A stretch of DNA of 64,000 nt from CAVQTK01 sp963716455 (lineage in GTDB: Bacteria; Pseudomonadota; Gammaproteobacteria; Coxiellales; Coxiellaceae): contig CAVQTK010000013.1 in the NCBI GenBank assembly GCA_963716455.1, positions 124,001 through 188,000 on the forward strand. Reading direction: 5' to 3'. Below, piece by piece: positions 17,030 through 26,584 of this stretch; positions within the stretch are counted from its first letter, which is position 1; every line of letters begins with the position of its first letter. The position numbers were made by a program, and so were the translations under genes. The notes below the pieces were generated by a model that worked only from the letters and a program-made list of their open reading frames with translations, searched no databases and was not told the origin of the DNA.

Positions 17030-19019
17030 TGATAACCAACTGAACATTAATGGTCATCGACGAATTGTTATTGAGCAAGTTTCACCTGAAATCGACGGTG
17101 GACGTTTTCCAGCTAAGCGCTGTGTGAATGATTTAATTACCGTGAAGGCAACCATTTTTGCGGATGGTCACGATGAAATAGGTGCTGCCTTAAAATACCG
17201 CGCTGAAGACAGCAGCAATTGGCAAATTATTCCTTGTCAATTTTTAGGGAATGATCAATGGCAAGCTTCTTTTTTAGCAACACGTCTGGGCTACTACACA
17301 TACACTTTGACCGCATGGATAGATCAGTTTCGCTCTTGGCGACATAATCTGGAAAGATGGGTAAAGGCAAATGAAGATGTTTCAATCCAATTGCTGATAG
17401 GTGCAAATTTAATTGAAACCACTGTTCCCTATGCCAACACAGAAGATGCGATGCGTTTGCAAGGCTTTGCTTTGGCATTAAAAAATACTCAGGACACAGC
17501 ATCTGCTATAGAACGGGCGCTGGATGAAGAACTGCTATTTTTAATGACGCAATATGTAAATACAGAAACCGCGGTCAGTTATGAAAAAGAACTTAAAATA
17601 ATGATCGACCGGGAAAAGGCTCGCTTCAGCAGCTGGTATGAAATTTTTCCCCGCTCATTAAATCCTAGTAAAAGACATGGCACATTTACCGACCTTATTT
17701 CCCACCTACCCTATATTGCCGAAATGGGCTTTGACGTAATTTATTTGCCACCTATTCATCCGATTGGCACAACTTTCCGCAAAGGAAAAAATAACTTACT
17801 TGAGGCAAAGCTTGATGAACCAGGCAGCCCGTGGGGAATTGGCTCTGAAGAAGGCGGTCATCTTTCTGTTCATCCCCAGTTAGGAAATCTACAAGAGTTT
17901 CAATTATTAGTAACTAAAGCGCAGGAATATGGCATGGAAATTGCCTTAGACTTTGCTCTCCAATGCAGTCCTGAGCATCCGTATGTATACCAGCACCCTA
18001 ATTGGTTTAACAACCGCCCCGATGGCACTATTCAATATGCAGAAAATCCACCCAAAAAATATCAGGATATTTATCCGCTTAATTTTCAATCGGAACAATG
18101 GCAAAGTTTATGGAAAGAATGTAAAAATATTTTATTGTTTTGGATAAAACAAGGCATTCGCATTTTTCGCGTTGACAATCCTCATACCAAACCCTTCGTT
18201 TTTTGGGAATGGTTAATTCGAGAAATTAAAAAGGCTTATCCAGAAGTTATTTTTTTAGCCGAGGCCTTTACTCGTCCGGCAGTGATGTATTATTTAGCAA
18301 AACTAGGCTTTACTCAATCTTATACTTATTTTACTTGGCGTAATACTAAAGCTGAACTTACGCACTATTTCACCGAGCTTAACCAACCACCTATCTGCGA
18401 ATTTTTTCGCCCACATCTTTGGCCTAATACCCCAGATATTTTGCATGAATATTTGCAAACTGGAGGACGGCCAGCTTTCATTGTTCGTCTGATTCTAGCC
18501 GCAACCTTAGCCGGGAACTATGGAATTTATGGTCCAGCTTTTGAGCTATGTGTTGCAACACCGCGCGAAGCCGAAAGTGAAGAATATTTAGATTCTGAAA
18601 AATATGAAATTAAACATTGGGATTTGGACGATCCCGCTAGTTTAAAACCAATTATTACCCTAGTTAATAAAATTCGTAAAGAAAACTCTAGTTTACATCA
18701 AAACAACCTACACTTTCATTCCATCGATAACCCTCAACTTATAAGCTATAGCAAGGCAACTCCTGATTTTTCCAATATAATTGTTGTGGTGGTAAATTTA
18801 GATCCGAAATATACCCAATCTGGATGGCTAGAATTGCCTATTCATACTTTTGGAATCCAAGCTCAAGAATCTTATTCTATGCACGATTTATTGAATAATA
18901 CCCAATATATATGGCAGGGACCGCGTAATTACATCGAATTAAACCCGCAAAAATTCCCTGCACACATTTTTCGCTTAAATTTGCATCACCATCGTGAACA
19001 GAATTTTGATAAATATTAA
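17022..19019 (+). CDS. glgE: Alpha-1,4-glucan:maltose-1-phosphate maltosyltransferase
   Basis: GH13_3 maltosyltransferase of 665 residues; it extends alpha-1,4-glucan with maltose-1-phosphate and releases phosphate. Typical signatures: RIVIEQVSPEIDGGRFPAKR near the start, a beta-sandwich N-terminus, SSWYEIFPRSLN, DVIYLPPIHPIGTTFRKGKNN, GSPWGIGSEEGGH, ALDFALQCSPEHPY, the nucleophile region GIRIFRVDNPHTKP and the acid region FLAEAFTRPAVMY. The C-terminus keeps the GNYGIYGPAFEL motif. The ATG overlaps the end of treY. Its substrate is the product of the maltokinase at the operon start, so the operon encodes the GlgE route from trehalose to glucan. Confidence 0.95.
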   Translation: MNNDNQLNINGHRRIVIEQVSPEIDGGRFPAKRCVNDLITVKATIFADGHDEIGAALKYRAEDSSNWQIIPCQFLGNDQWQASFLATRLGYYTYTLTAWIDQFRSWRHNLERWVKANEDVSIQLLIGANLIETTVPYANTEDAMRLQGFALALKNTQDTASAIERALDEELLFLMTQYVNTETAVSYEKELKIMIDREKARFSSWYEIFPRSLNPSKRHGTFTDLISHLPYIAEMGFDVIYLPPIHPIGTTFRKGKNNLLEAKLDEPGSPWGIGSEEGGHLSVHPQLGNLQEFQLLVTKAQEYGMEIALDFALQCSPEHPYVYQHPNWFNNRPDGTIQYAENPPKKYQDIYPLNFQSEQWQSLWKECKNILLFWIKQGIRIFRVDNPHTKPFVFWEWLIREIKKAYPEVIFLAEAFTRPAVMYYLAKLGFTQSYTYFTWRNTKAELTHYFTELNQPPICEFFRPHLWPNTPDILHEYLQTGGRPAFIVRLILAATLAGNYGIYGPAFELCVATPREAESEEYLDSEKYEIKHWDLDDPASLKPIITLVNKIRKENSSLHQNNLHFHSIDNPQLISYSKATPDFSNIIVVVVNLDPKYTQSGWLELPIHTFGIQAQESYSMHDLLNNTQYIWQGPRNYIELNPQKFPAHIFRLNLHHHREQNFDKY

Positions 19020-19090
19020 TCGCAGTCATTACGAATTGCATTCTGCGACGATGCCTAGAGAGAAATTAAAAGCGGTCATCACATGCAATC

Positions 19091-19777
19091 CTAATATCCG
19101 AGATACAAATCTTTAATTCGATTATGATTCATGAGCATAGTAGCATCGCCGCTAAGAGCAATATTTCCATTCTCCAAAACGTAAGCACGTTGCGCTAGAT
19201 TCAATGCCAGATGCGCATTTTGTTCTACCAACAAAATACTAACACCTTCAGCATGAATTTTTTTCAGTGCCGCGAAAACTTCAAGCATCAGTTTAGGAGC
19301 CAACCCCATTGAAGGCTCGTCTAATAATAATAGTTCAGGCTTGCGTAATAGCGCACGCGCAATAGCTAACATTTGTTGTTCACCACCAGATAAGGTTCCG
19401 GCAGCTTGTTTTTGCCGCTCCCGCAATCGCGGAAATAATTCATAAACTGAGTTAAAATCAATGGCACGCCCTCCCCAACCAGCGAGACGCAAATTCTCCA
19501 TAACTGTTAAGTCACTGAAAATACCCCTGCCTTCAGGCACATGGGCAATACCCAGTTGAATACGTTTATAGGCTGCGATCTTAGCTAAATCCTGACCATG
19601 ATATTTAATATTGCCTCGATAGTGCACTAAACCTGAAATTGCCCGCAAAGTTGAGGTTTTACCTGCACCGTTACCACCTAGTAAAGCCACGATCTCGTTA
19701 TTTGCTACCTGCAGGGAAATATCATGTAGTGCAGGGATAGTTCCATATTTTAAATTAAGTTGTGAAATGTTTAACAC
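19091..19777 (-). CDS. livF: Branched-chain amino-acid ABC transporter ATPase LivF
   Basis: A 228-residue ATP-binding subunit of a hydrophobic amino-acid transporter. Walker A GGNGAGKTST (residues about 34-43), signature LSGGEQQMLAIARAL, Walker B LLLLDEPSMGLAP and the LVEQNAHLAL motif typical of LivF are intact. It is the last gene of the minus-strand liv operon and overlaps livG by 7 bases. Between its end and the convergent glgE end are only about 70 bases, with a weak CGCAG/CTGCG stem. Confidence 0.93.
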   Translation of the reverse strand: MLNISQLNLKYGTIPALHDISLQVANNEIVALLGGNGAGKTSTLRAISGLVHYRGNIKYHGQDLAKIAAYKRIQLGIAHVPEGRGIFSDLTVMENLRLAGWGGRAIDFNSVYELFPRLRERQKQAAGTLSGGEQQMLAIARALLRKPELLLLDEPSMGLAPKLMLEVFAALKKIHAEGVSILLVEQNAHLALNLAQRAYVLENGNIALSGDATMLMNHNRIKDLYLGY

Positions 19778-20529
19778 GGGCCGCCTAAATAAGATTTTAT
19801 AACTTCTGGGTGATTACGAATCATTTCCTGGTCACCTTCGGCGATAATTTTACCAAAATTTAACACTATGATACGCTGACATAATGACATCACAAAACGC
19901 ATTTGATGATCGATTAATATAATCGCTAATGCTCTTTCCTGCTGTATTTCCCGAATTAAAAGACTCAACTGTTTGGTTTCTTGAGGATTCATACCACAAG
20001 CAGGTTCATCCAGTAACAAAACTTTCGGATTGGTCGCTAATGCCCGAGCAATTTCAAGTCGTCGTTGCAAACCATAAGGTAAATCAGCTGCCCTTGATTC
20101 AGCGTATTGGGCTAATCCAAAGTACTGCAGCAGATTATAAGCTTCATCAAAAATGACTTTCTCCCCCTTTCGAAATGAAGATTGACGAGTGAACACAGAG
20201 ATTAAGCCATAATAACCACCGATCGCAATTTTGATGTTGTCCAATACTGAAAGTTTTTTAAATAACCGAATGTTCTGAAAAGTACGCCCAATACCCGCAC
20301 GAGTAATTTGATCAGTGGACAAACCATTTAACAGTTGTTCATCCAAAATTATCTTGCCATGCTGTAATCGATAAATACCACATAATAAATTAAATAGTGT
20401 GGTTTTACCTGCACCATTAGGGCCGATAACCCCAACAATCTCACCAGAATGGATGGTAAGGTTAAAGTCAGTGATCGCTTTCAGACCTTTAAAAGCATGT
20501 GACAAATTTTGCACCGTTAATGAACTCAT
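19771..20529 (-). CDS. livG: Branched-chain amino-acid ABC transporter ATPase LivG
   Basis: A 252-residue second ATP-binding subunit. Walker A GPNGAGKTTLFNLL, the LivG-specific GIGRTFQNIRLF after it, YGLQRRLEIARALATNPKVLLLDEPACGMNP and LIDHQMRFVM are present. The LivG signature normally has YGxQRRLEIARAL, as here. It overlaps livM by 4 bases (ATGA arrangement), so the ATPases and permeases are probably translated in step. Confidence 0.93.
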   Translation of the reverse strand: MSSLTVQNLSHAFKGLKAITDFNLTIHSGEIVGVIGPNGAGKTTLFNLLCGIYRLQHGKIILDEQLLNGLSTDQITRAGIGRTFQNIRLFKKLSVLDNIKIAIGGYYGLISVFTRQSSFRKGEKVIFDEAYNLLQYFGLAQYAESRAADLPYGLQRRLEIARALATNPKVLLLDEPACGMNPQETKQLSLLIREIQQERALAIILIDHQMRFVMSLCQRIIVLNFGKIIAEGDQEMIRNHPEVIKSYLGGPC

Positions 20530-21473
20530 GTTTTAATGGCGCTTTTGGAGCGAAGATATTTTCCATAGGGACGAAAGAAGAAAAATTCTTTATATCCCAT
20601 AATACCCGATGGACGAAAAATCATTAACAATATTAAAACAACAGGCATTATTACCATACGCCATGCACCTAGCGGTCGCAAAGCTTCCATTAAAAGAGTA
20701 TAAACTGTACCACTAATAATCGAACCACTTAATGACCCTGCACCACCTAAATAAACCATGATTAATATGTCCGTAGATTTAGAAAGATTAAATATTGCCG
20801 GATTAATAAACTGCAGTAGATGAGCATAAAGTCCTCCAGCAATACCGGTAAAGAAAGCTGAAATGGCAAATGCTAAGATTTTAGCTTGCCTGGTATTTAC
20901 TCCCATTAATCTAGCGACCATTTCATCTTCGCGTATAGCTAAAATATTACGCCCAAAACGTGAGTAAATTAGATTGCGCATTAATAATAATGTCATCACC
21001 AACCAGAAAAATACCCATGATAAAGATGTGAGGTGGCTAATGCCTGACAAACCACGTGCACCTCCAATACTTTGTATATTTTCAATAACAGATTTGACAA
21101 TCATCAAAAATGCCAATGTTAAAATTGCTAAATAATCTCCGCGTGTTCTAAATGACAATAAAGCAATTACCACACCCGCAATTGCAGCAGCAATTCCACC
21201 AGACAAAATGCTCACTATAAAAAAACTGGATGAAAAAGCGTGCAGGGTTAATAAACTGGCTACATAAGCACCAATAGACATAAAACCAGCATGCCCGACT
21301 GAAAACTCACCCATGAATCCATTTACTACATTTAAACTTAAAGTGAGGATGATATTAATTCCGACCATCATCAGCAGCAATTGATAGTAATTACTTAACC
21401 AATGAAATTGTGATACTAGAAAACTTAATAGCCCAAAAACCATAACAATGGCTATTAAAATATATTTGCGCAT
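20526..21473 (-). CDS. livM: Branched-chain amino-acid ABC transporter permease LivM
   Basis: A 315-residue inner-membrane permease with many hydrophobic segments. It carries LNVVNGFMGEFSVGHAGFMSIGAYVASLL near residues 46-75, the family signature GRNILAIREDEMVARLMGVN (the loop that contacts the ATPase) and GGAGSLSGSIISG. Its start is one base after the livH stop. It pairs with LivH to form the channel. Confidence 0.92.
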   Translation of the reverse strand: MRKYILIAIVMVFGLLSFLVSQFHWLSNYYQLLLMMVGINIILTLSLNVVNGFMGEFSVGHAGFMSIGAYVASLLTLHAFSSSFFIVSILSGGIAAAIAGVVIALLSFRTRGDYLAILTLAFLMIVKSVIENIQSIGGARGLSGISHLTSLSWVFFWLVMTLLLMRNLIYSRFGRNILAIREDEMVARLMGVNTRQAKILAFAISAFFTGIAGGLYAHLLQFINPAIFNLSKSTDILIMVYLGGAGSLSGSIISGTVYTLLMEALRPLGAWRMVIMPVVLILLMIFRPSGIMGYKEFFFFRPYGKYLRSKSAIKT

Positions 21474-21474
21474 G

Positions 21475-22350
21475 CTACACTTTTTCCATTAACATGCCCC
21501 CAAATAAACCACGGGGGCGGAAAATCAAAAACAGCACTAACAAACCAAATGCAGCGAAGTCACGATAGCTTGACGGAAAAAAGGAGACCATATAAATTTC
21601 TATCCCGCCTAATACGAATCCCCCCACCATGGCGCCACGAATATTACCAATACCACCCACTACCGCCGCTACAAACGCCTTCCAGCCAAGACTTATACCC
21701 ATATAAGGATCAATGACCGGATAAGATTGTGCATACAAAACGCCGGCTGCTCCGGCTAGAGCACCACTAATAGCAAATGTATACATAACAATACGGTTCA
21801 GAGGCACACCAATTAAGATCAATTCTTGACTATTATTTGCGATCGCTCGTTGCGCCAAACCTAGCAGAGTATGACGAGACTGCCAATCCAGCATGAACAT
21901 CAAAACCACACTAATGGCAATAATAAGAATCTGCAACAAAGAAACAGTAATGTCTGTAATATGCCAAATATAATTAGGGATTAAAGTAGGAACAAATTGG
22001 GGATAAGGATTTTGTATCAGAAATAAATGCTCAATGATTAAACCACAGGCTAATGCGGTAATCAGCATAGAAACTTTAGGTGCTTTGCGTAGTGGTCTAT
22101 AAGCAAGTTGTTCCACACAAACTGAAATTAAAGCGCCGCCAAGCATGCCTAGGATTAAACTAAACCCAAAACCAAAATGTAGACCAATGGCGCTATACAA
22201 TCCAATAAATGCACCAGCCATGAAAATATCGCCATGGGCAAAATTAAATAAGCGTAAAATGCCATACACTAAGCTATAACCGAGTGCTATCAATGCATAA
22301 ATACTGCCAAGCTGAATGGCATTTAATGATTGTTGTAAAAAATAATTCAT
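21475..22350 (-). CDS. livH: Branched-chain amino-acid ABC transporter permease LivH
   Basis: A 291-residue inner-membrane permease. The start (YFLQQSLNAIQLGSIYALIALGYSLVYGI), FNFAHGDIFMAGAF, the ATPase-contact loop GLAQRAIANNSQELILIGV and the end segment VVGGIGNIRGAMVGGFVLGGIE are all typical of LivH. Its first base coincides with the last base of the binding-protein gene, which shows a compact operon. Confidence 0.93.
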   Translation of the reverse strand: MNYFLQQSLNAIQLGSIYALIALGYSLVYGILRLFNFAHGDIFMAGAFIGLYSAIGLHFGFGFSLILGMLGGALISVCVEQLAYRPLRKAPKVSMLITALACGLIIEHLFLIQNPYPQFVPTLIPNYIWHITDITVSLLQILIIAISVVLMFMLDWQSRHTLLGLAQRAIANNSQELILIGVPLNRIVMYTFAISGALAGAAGVLYAQSYPVIDPYMGISLGWKAFVAAVVGGIGNIRGAMVGGFVLGGIEIYMVSFFPSSYRDFAAFGLLVLFLIFRPRGLFGGMLMEKV

Positions 22351-23519
22351 CAGTCAGACTTGGCGCTAGAAACCCAAATAAATTGGTTACCTTTAACCTG
22401 CATAATAACTGCGCTTTTTATCGGATCACCTGAGCCAGCACTATATTTAATGACGCCGGTTACGCCTGTAAAGGCAGGTAATATTGGGATAGTGTCACGA
22501 ATAGTTTGACGGTCTAATGTCCCAGCCGCTGCAATTGCTTTAAGCAAAACCTGAGCAGCATCATAACTCAAAGCAGCTACATCGTCAGGGATCTTACCAT
22601 AAGCTTTTTTATAATCTGCAACAAACTTACGAGTCGCTTCAGTTTTCGCATCAGGAGAATAATGATTGGCAAAATAAGCACCTTCCACAGCACCATTGGA
22701 AAGTTTCAGCAATTCTGGGCTGCTCCAGGCATCGCTACCCAACAAAGGCACCCCCACCCCTAAACGCTTAGCCTGTTGCGCAATAAGAGGAACATCATTG
22801 TAATAGGCCGGCAAAAACAGAACCTCAGGGTGTGCTGCTTTAATCTTGGTTAACTGTGCTGAAAAATCTTTATCGTTAGTGGTATAGCTTTCAAAGGCCA
22901 CCACTTTACCACTCAGCTTTTCAAAATACTTTTTAAATATATCTGCCTGGCTGGTGGGTGCTTCAGAAGAAACATCGTATAAAATTGCGGCAGTTTTGTA
23001 CTTTAGGTCTTTACGAGCAAAATTGGCTAACACTCGACCTTCAAATGGATCAGTAAAACAGGCGCGAAATACATACTGTTTAGGTTGACCCGTCTTAGAA
23101 TTGATTGTGGCTTTAGGATTAGTAGACCATGGCGTAATTAGTACTGTTTTTCTAACTTCAGCTATTTCTGCAGCCGGAATAGCGCCCAAACTGGCATTTG
23201 GCCCAATAATAGCCACCACATTATCTTGCGAAATTAATTCTTGAGCCGCTGACGCCGATTGATCTGCTTGTCCTCCGTTATCCTGAATAAAAAGTTTGAC
23301 CGGCATTTTCTTACCATCGATAGCAATACCCCCTTGGTCATTAATTTCTTTAACAGCCAATTCAATACCATTTTTACTTGAAGCTCCTACTGCTGGGATG
23401 CTACCGGTTAATTCGGCAATTGCACCGATATTAATGCTATTGCTTGCTGACTTGTGTTTTTCGCAACCACCAATCATTAAACCCAAAATAACCAATAATG
23501 AAATTATGAGTTTTTTCAT
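22350..23519 (-). CDS. livJ: Branched-chain amino-acid binding protein (lipoprotein)
   Basis: A periplasmic ligand-binding protein of the LivJ/LivK type, about 389 residues from the preferred start at 23519. That start gives a lipoprotein signal (MKKLIISLLVILGLMIGGC) with the lipid-modified Cys about residue 19, and has GAGTGG upstream; a longer frame to 23579 adds 20 residues that do not look like a signal. Family motifs follow: INIGAIAELTGSIPAVG, GIELAVKEINDQGG, VVAIIGPNASLGA. It would deliver Leu/Ile/Val-like substrates to LivHMGF. It is divergent from the large surface protein gene at 23915. Confidence 0.9.
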   Translation of the reverse strand: MKKLIISLLVILGLMIGGCEKHKSASNSINIGAIAELTGSIPAVGASSKNGIELAVKEINDQGGIAIDGKKMPVKLFIQDNGGQADQSASAAQELISQDNVVAIIGPNASLGAIPAAEIAEVRKTVLITPWSTNPKATINSKTGQPKQYVFRACFTDPFEGRVLANFARKDLKYKTAAILYDVSSEAPTSQADIFKKYFEKLSGKVVAFESYTTNDKDFSAQLTKIKAAHPEVLFLPAYYNDVPLIAQQAKRLGVGVPLLGSDAWSSPELLKLSNGAVEGAYFANHYSPDAKTEATRKFVADYKKAYGKIPDDVAALSYDAAQVLLKAIAAAGTLDRQTIRDTIPILPAFTGVTGVIKYSAGSGDPIKSAVIMQVKGNQFIWVSSAKSD

Positions 23520-23663
23520 AACCACTCTTTTATTCCTCGAAACAAAGCTAACAAAAGATAAAGTACGTTTAAAGTCCATGACAATTCATCAATTGGACAA
23601 AAAAACTGTATCACAAACAATGTATTTAAGGGAAGCCCCCCATTAAGATCAAGTAAATTTTAA

Positions 23664-23840
23664 TCTTCCCTTAAGGCTAATCCGATAAACTGTATCTCAA
23701 GCTAGTCATTGCCAGGCCTCATAAGTGGCCGTGGTAATACAGGAAATATCCAAACTAAATGCCTTCCTTGTCATTGATTCAAATTGAACCCCCTGGTTAT
23801 TTTTAAGTCTCCCTTAAGGTTAATCATATAAACTATACAC
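23664..23840. repeat. Direct repeat pair in the livJ/surface-protein gap
   Basis: The 395-bp gap between the divergent livJ and surface-protein genes contains two diverged copies of a sequence of about 32 bases. One is at 23664-23696 (core CTTCCCTTAAGGCTAATCC) and the other at 23808-23839 (core TCTCCCTTAAGGTTAATCA). Both continue into ATAAACTRTAY. An inverted TTTAAGGGAAG lies at about 23625-23635. The second copy lies about 80 bases before the surface-protein start. They could be binding sites or part of a mobile palindrome; promoters were not identified with confidence. Confidence 0.4.
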
Positions 23841-23914
23841 TGAACTTAAAAACTGTAAATAAATAATAAAGATTAAGTAATTGAAAAATAAAAATTAAAA
23901 AAACAGGTAAAGAT

Positions 23915-26584
23915 ATGAGTAAAAGATTATTTTCTAACCTATCCACCATCGTTGCTACCCTAGCCCTTTCTTTGGGATTGATAGCCCAACCCACTTGGGC
24001 TGCCGCTCCAAATGGTGAGTTACAGAACGATGCCCAATTTACCTGTGCGTCCGCCATTGACCTTATGGAATGTATCCAAAGAACGAATTCTTCGGCTACA
24101 GCTACTCAGCCTGCTGACATTAAAAACATGTCTATTAATACCAGTAGCCTAAATATCAGCAGCCCACTTACTGCGGGAGTCCGTTATGATAACGATTTGG
24201 GCTGGATTTTAGATGCAGCTTATGCCCAAGCGTTTTATAACGCTGCTGTTGGCTTAAAAATGAGCGTAGGCCCCAATGAACATCGCGCTAACGTTACCTT
24301 AGGTACAGCGCTTACCGACAAGCAGCAAATTAAATTAACTTACGAATATTTAAGCCAAAATCTTCCCTTTGATTTTGTTACCGGCGCCGTCAATGAATGG
24401 GTCAGCCAAAATGCTTTCGGCGCAGCTTACCGTTATCTATTTAATTACAAATTATTACATAGTTTTGATTTAAGCGGTACTTATATTAAAGCCAATAGTA
24501 AAAAATTGTCGCAAGTGGATATGGGCGAAGATGAATTATCTGACGTCAATAAACGTCATATCGCTGGCGGCGAAGAAAGAACCGTTATGGGTTCCCTCAC
24601 CTTAACTCCTTTTACTCATACCTCGCTTAAAATTGGTGCAGGTTATAGTCAAATCGCCTATAACACTCTTTATGAAGATAATCAGAAAAATACCACTCTT
24701 GCTTATACCGCTGATTTATCGCAATTACTTACTAGTACCACCAAGATCACCGCATCTATTAACAACACTGCAGCCAGCCGTAACCATTCCGCTAAAATCA
24801 GTCAAATTTTACCCGGTAGTCTAGAAGCCAGCGTTTCCGGACAATATGCCGTCGGCGCCGGTGAATTAGCCGACAGTAGCAGCCTCACCGCCAGCTTATC
24901 TTACCCTGCACCTAAGAATTATTCCGAAGGTGGCATGGCCAAAGTTCTAGGCGCTTTAAAAGAATGGGTTAAAACTCCAGTGGTCACTTCCACTCGCGTA
25001 TTAGCTATTAAAGATGAACAAATAGCTAGATTAGTCATTGATAAAAACAACCCTATGCCTAATCAGATTGTGATTATTGGAAAAAAGCTCTCCCCAATCG
25101 AGACCCAACGTTATTTTAAATTTGATCCAGAAATTTTTGATAAAGTCAGCTACCAAGTGACTATTCTACCTACTGCTGATTCGAATGCTCAGCCCGTTCC
25201 CCTTAGCCAGCTCAAGTTGGCATTAACCAGTGATGCGTACCACGCTACCTTATCCTCTACAGAAGGCATGCCTGTTAGGGCTTTAACTCCAGGATCTTAC
25301 AACGTTACTTTCACTGCAAATGGTGTTCGTAAAAATCAAACGGTTGCCTCAACCAACAGTTCTTTTCAACTTGAAGTAAGACAAGATACCAGTCTACCGG
25401 CTCCTACTTGGAAAAATAACTACAAGCTCCCCACTGCAAAAGGGGACACAGCCTACGAATTTCTTTTAAGAAATTTAATTCAGGACAATACTGGATTACC
25501 CGAAGGAGATAATTACACCTTCACTCTAAAAAGCTCTAATGAAGATGGGTCCACCCCACCCAATTGGATTCGATTAAGCGAAGATAAGCAGTCTTTAATT
25601 AGCGATAAAGTTCCTCTCGATGCACAATCTAGTGCACCTATAACCTTAGGGGTTAAGAGTAATGTCAGCGGTAATTCAGCAGAAGATCAACCATTCACCA
25701 TTACCGTAACAAACATTGGAACACCTCCGGAATGGAATGGGCAACAAGAGTTAGCCGGTGCTAAATATTTTGATGATTCTTATAGAATAGATTTAAAAAA
25801 CAACATCACTTCGGACGGCTACGATGGTAGTAACTCTTTAGAATTTAGTTTAGTCAATGGCAATACTGCACCTCTACCAACAGGATTTACCTTATCTAAA
25901 GAGGGAATTATTACGGGTAAAGGCGTATTAAACGACGTAAATAAGACTTTTTACTTTACCGTACAAGCTAAGAATACAAAAACAACCTTCACCAAAGATC
26001 AGGTATTTAACATTACCGTGATACCTAATCCTAGATTAGAACAATTACAACCAATTTGGAAGAGTGAAAATGGTGCCGAAAAAAGGTTACCTGCAGCTTC
26101 AGTGCGCAGCCGCTATTCCGAGCCCAATACCCTTGAACCTGTTAAATTAACCAGCTATGTCATCCCTACCAACAATGTCAACAGCATTCCAGACGAAATT
26201 AAATTCGAAGTTACACCAGGAACTTGTAGCGTTTGGTTATCTTGGGATGCAACAGGGCTCTCAGGGTCACAACCACCTGGCGATCCAGATGCCGGCACTT
26301 GTACAGTGGGCACAATTAAAGCTACTAGTGTAGGTAGCAACTTATCTAGTGAATTCACAGGGAAAAGCATAAATGTCGGTTACGAAATAAGGTGGAATAC
26401 TGAAGCTCAATTAGTAAACCCAATCTATAAATCAACTGATCCTTATCAAATAGATCTAAATGGCGTTGACAATCAAGTTAAGCCCTATTTCAAAAATGGC
26501 ATTCAAGGTGATGTTTTTACTTTCAAAAATATCCGCACTGGAAATATCTTGAATTTAGTAACCAATGGCTCAATCAACAGCTAA
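23915..26584 (+). CDS. Exported beta-barrel/Ig-like surface protein
   Basis: An 889-residue exported protein with a clear signal peptide (residues 1 to about 30, ending QPTWAAA). Residues about 70-330 consist of alternating amphipathic strands with many aromatic ends (SPLTAGVRYDNDLGWILDAAYAQAF, KLLHSFDLSGTYIKAN), which suggests an outer-membrane barrel or a strand-rich domain. Residues about 370-800 hold repeated Ig/cadherin-like modules with the pattern PEWNGQQELAGAKYFDDS, SLEFSLVNG, GFTLSKEGIITGKG, FYFTVQAKN, as in putative-Ig-domain proteins. The C-terminus lacks a canonical barrel-terminal signal. About 3 kb of decayed sequence follows, so the original gene may have been longer. No specific family name is assigned; surface adhesion is a guess. 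Confidence 0.7.
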   Translation: MSKRLFSNLSTIVATLALSLGLIAQPTWAAAPNGELQNDAQFTCASAIDLMECIQRTNSSATATQPADIKNMSINTSSLNISSPLTAGVRYDNDLGWILDAAYAQAFYNAAVGLKMSVGPNEHRANVTLGTALTDKQQIKLTYEYLSQNLPFDFVTGAVNEWVSQNAFGAAYRYLFNYKLLHSFDLSGTYIKANSKKLSQVDMGEDELSDVNKRHIAGGEERTVMGSLTLTPFTHTSLKIGAGYSQIAYNTLYEDNQKNTTLAYTADLSQLLTSTTKITASINNTAASRNHSAKISQILPGSLEASVSGQYAVGAGELADSSSLTASLSYPAPKNYSEGGMAKVLGALKEWVKTPVVTSTRVLAIKDEQIARLVIDKNNPMPNQIVIIGKKLSPIETQRYFKFDPEIFDKVSYQVTILPTADSNAQPVPLSQLKLALTSDAYHATLSSTEGMPVRALTPGSYNVTFTANGVRKNQTVASTNSSFQLEVRQDTSLPAPTWKNNYKLPTAKGDTAYEFLLRNLIQDNTGLPEGDNYTFTLKSSNEDGSTPPNWIRLSEDKQSLISDKVPLDAQSSAPITLGVKSNVSGNSAEDQPFTITVTNIGTPPEWNGQQELAGAKYFDDSYRIDLKNNITSDGYDGSNSLEFSLVNGNTAPLPTGFTLSKEGIITGKGVLNDVNKTFYFTVQAKNTKTTFTKDQVFNITVIPNPRLEQLQPIWKSENGAEKRLPAASVRSRYSEPNTLEPVKLTSYVIPTNNVNSIPDEIKFEVTPGTCSVWLSWDATGLSGSQPPGDPDAGTCTVGTIKATSVGSNLSSEFTGKSINVGYEIRWNTEAQLVNPIYKSTDPYQIDLNGVDNQVKPYFKNGIQGDVFTFKNIRTGNILNLVTNGSINS

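Noticed and set aside
22350..23579. Longer livJ frame starting at 23579
   Set aside because: The internal ATG at 23519 gives a clean lipoprotein signal; the extension does not.
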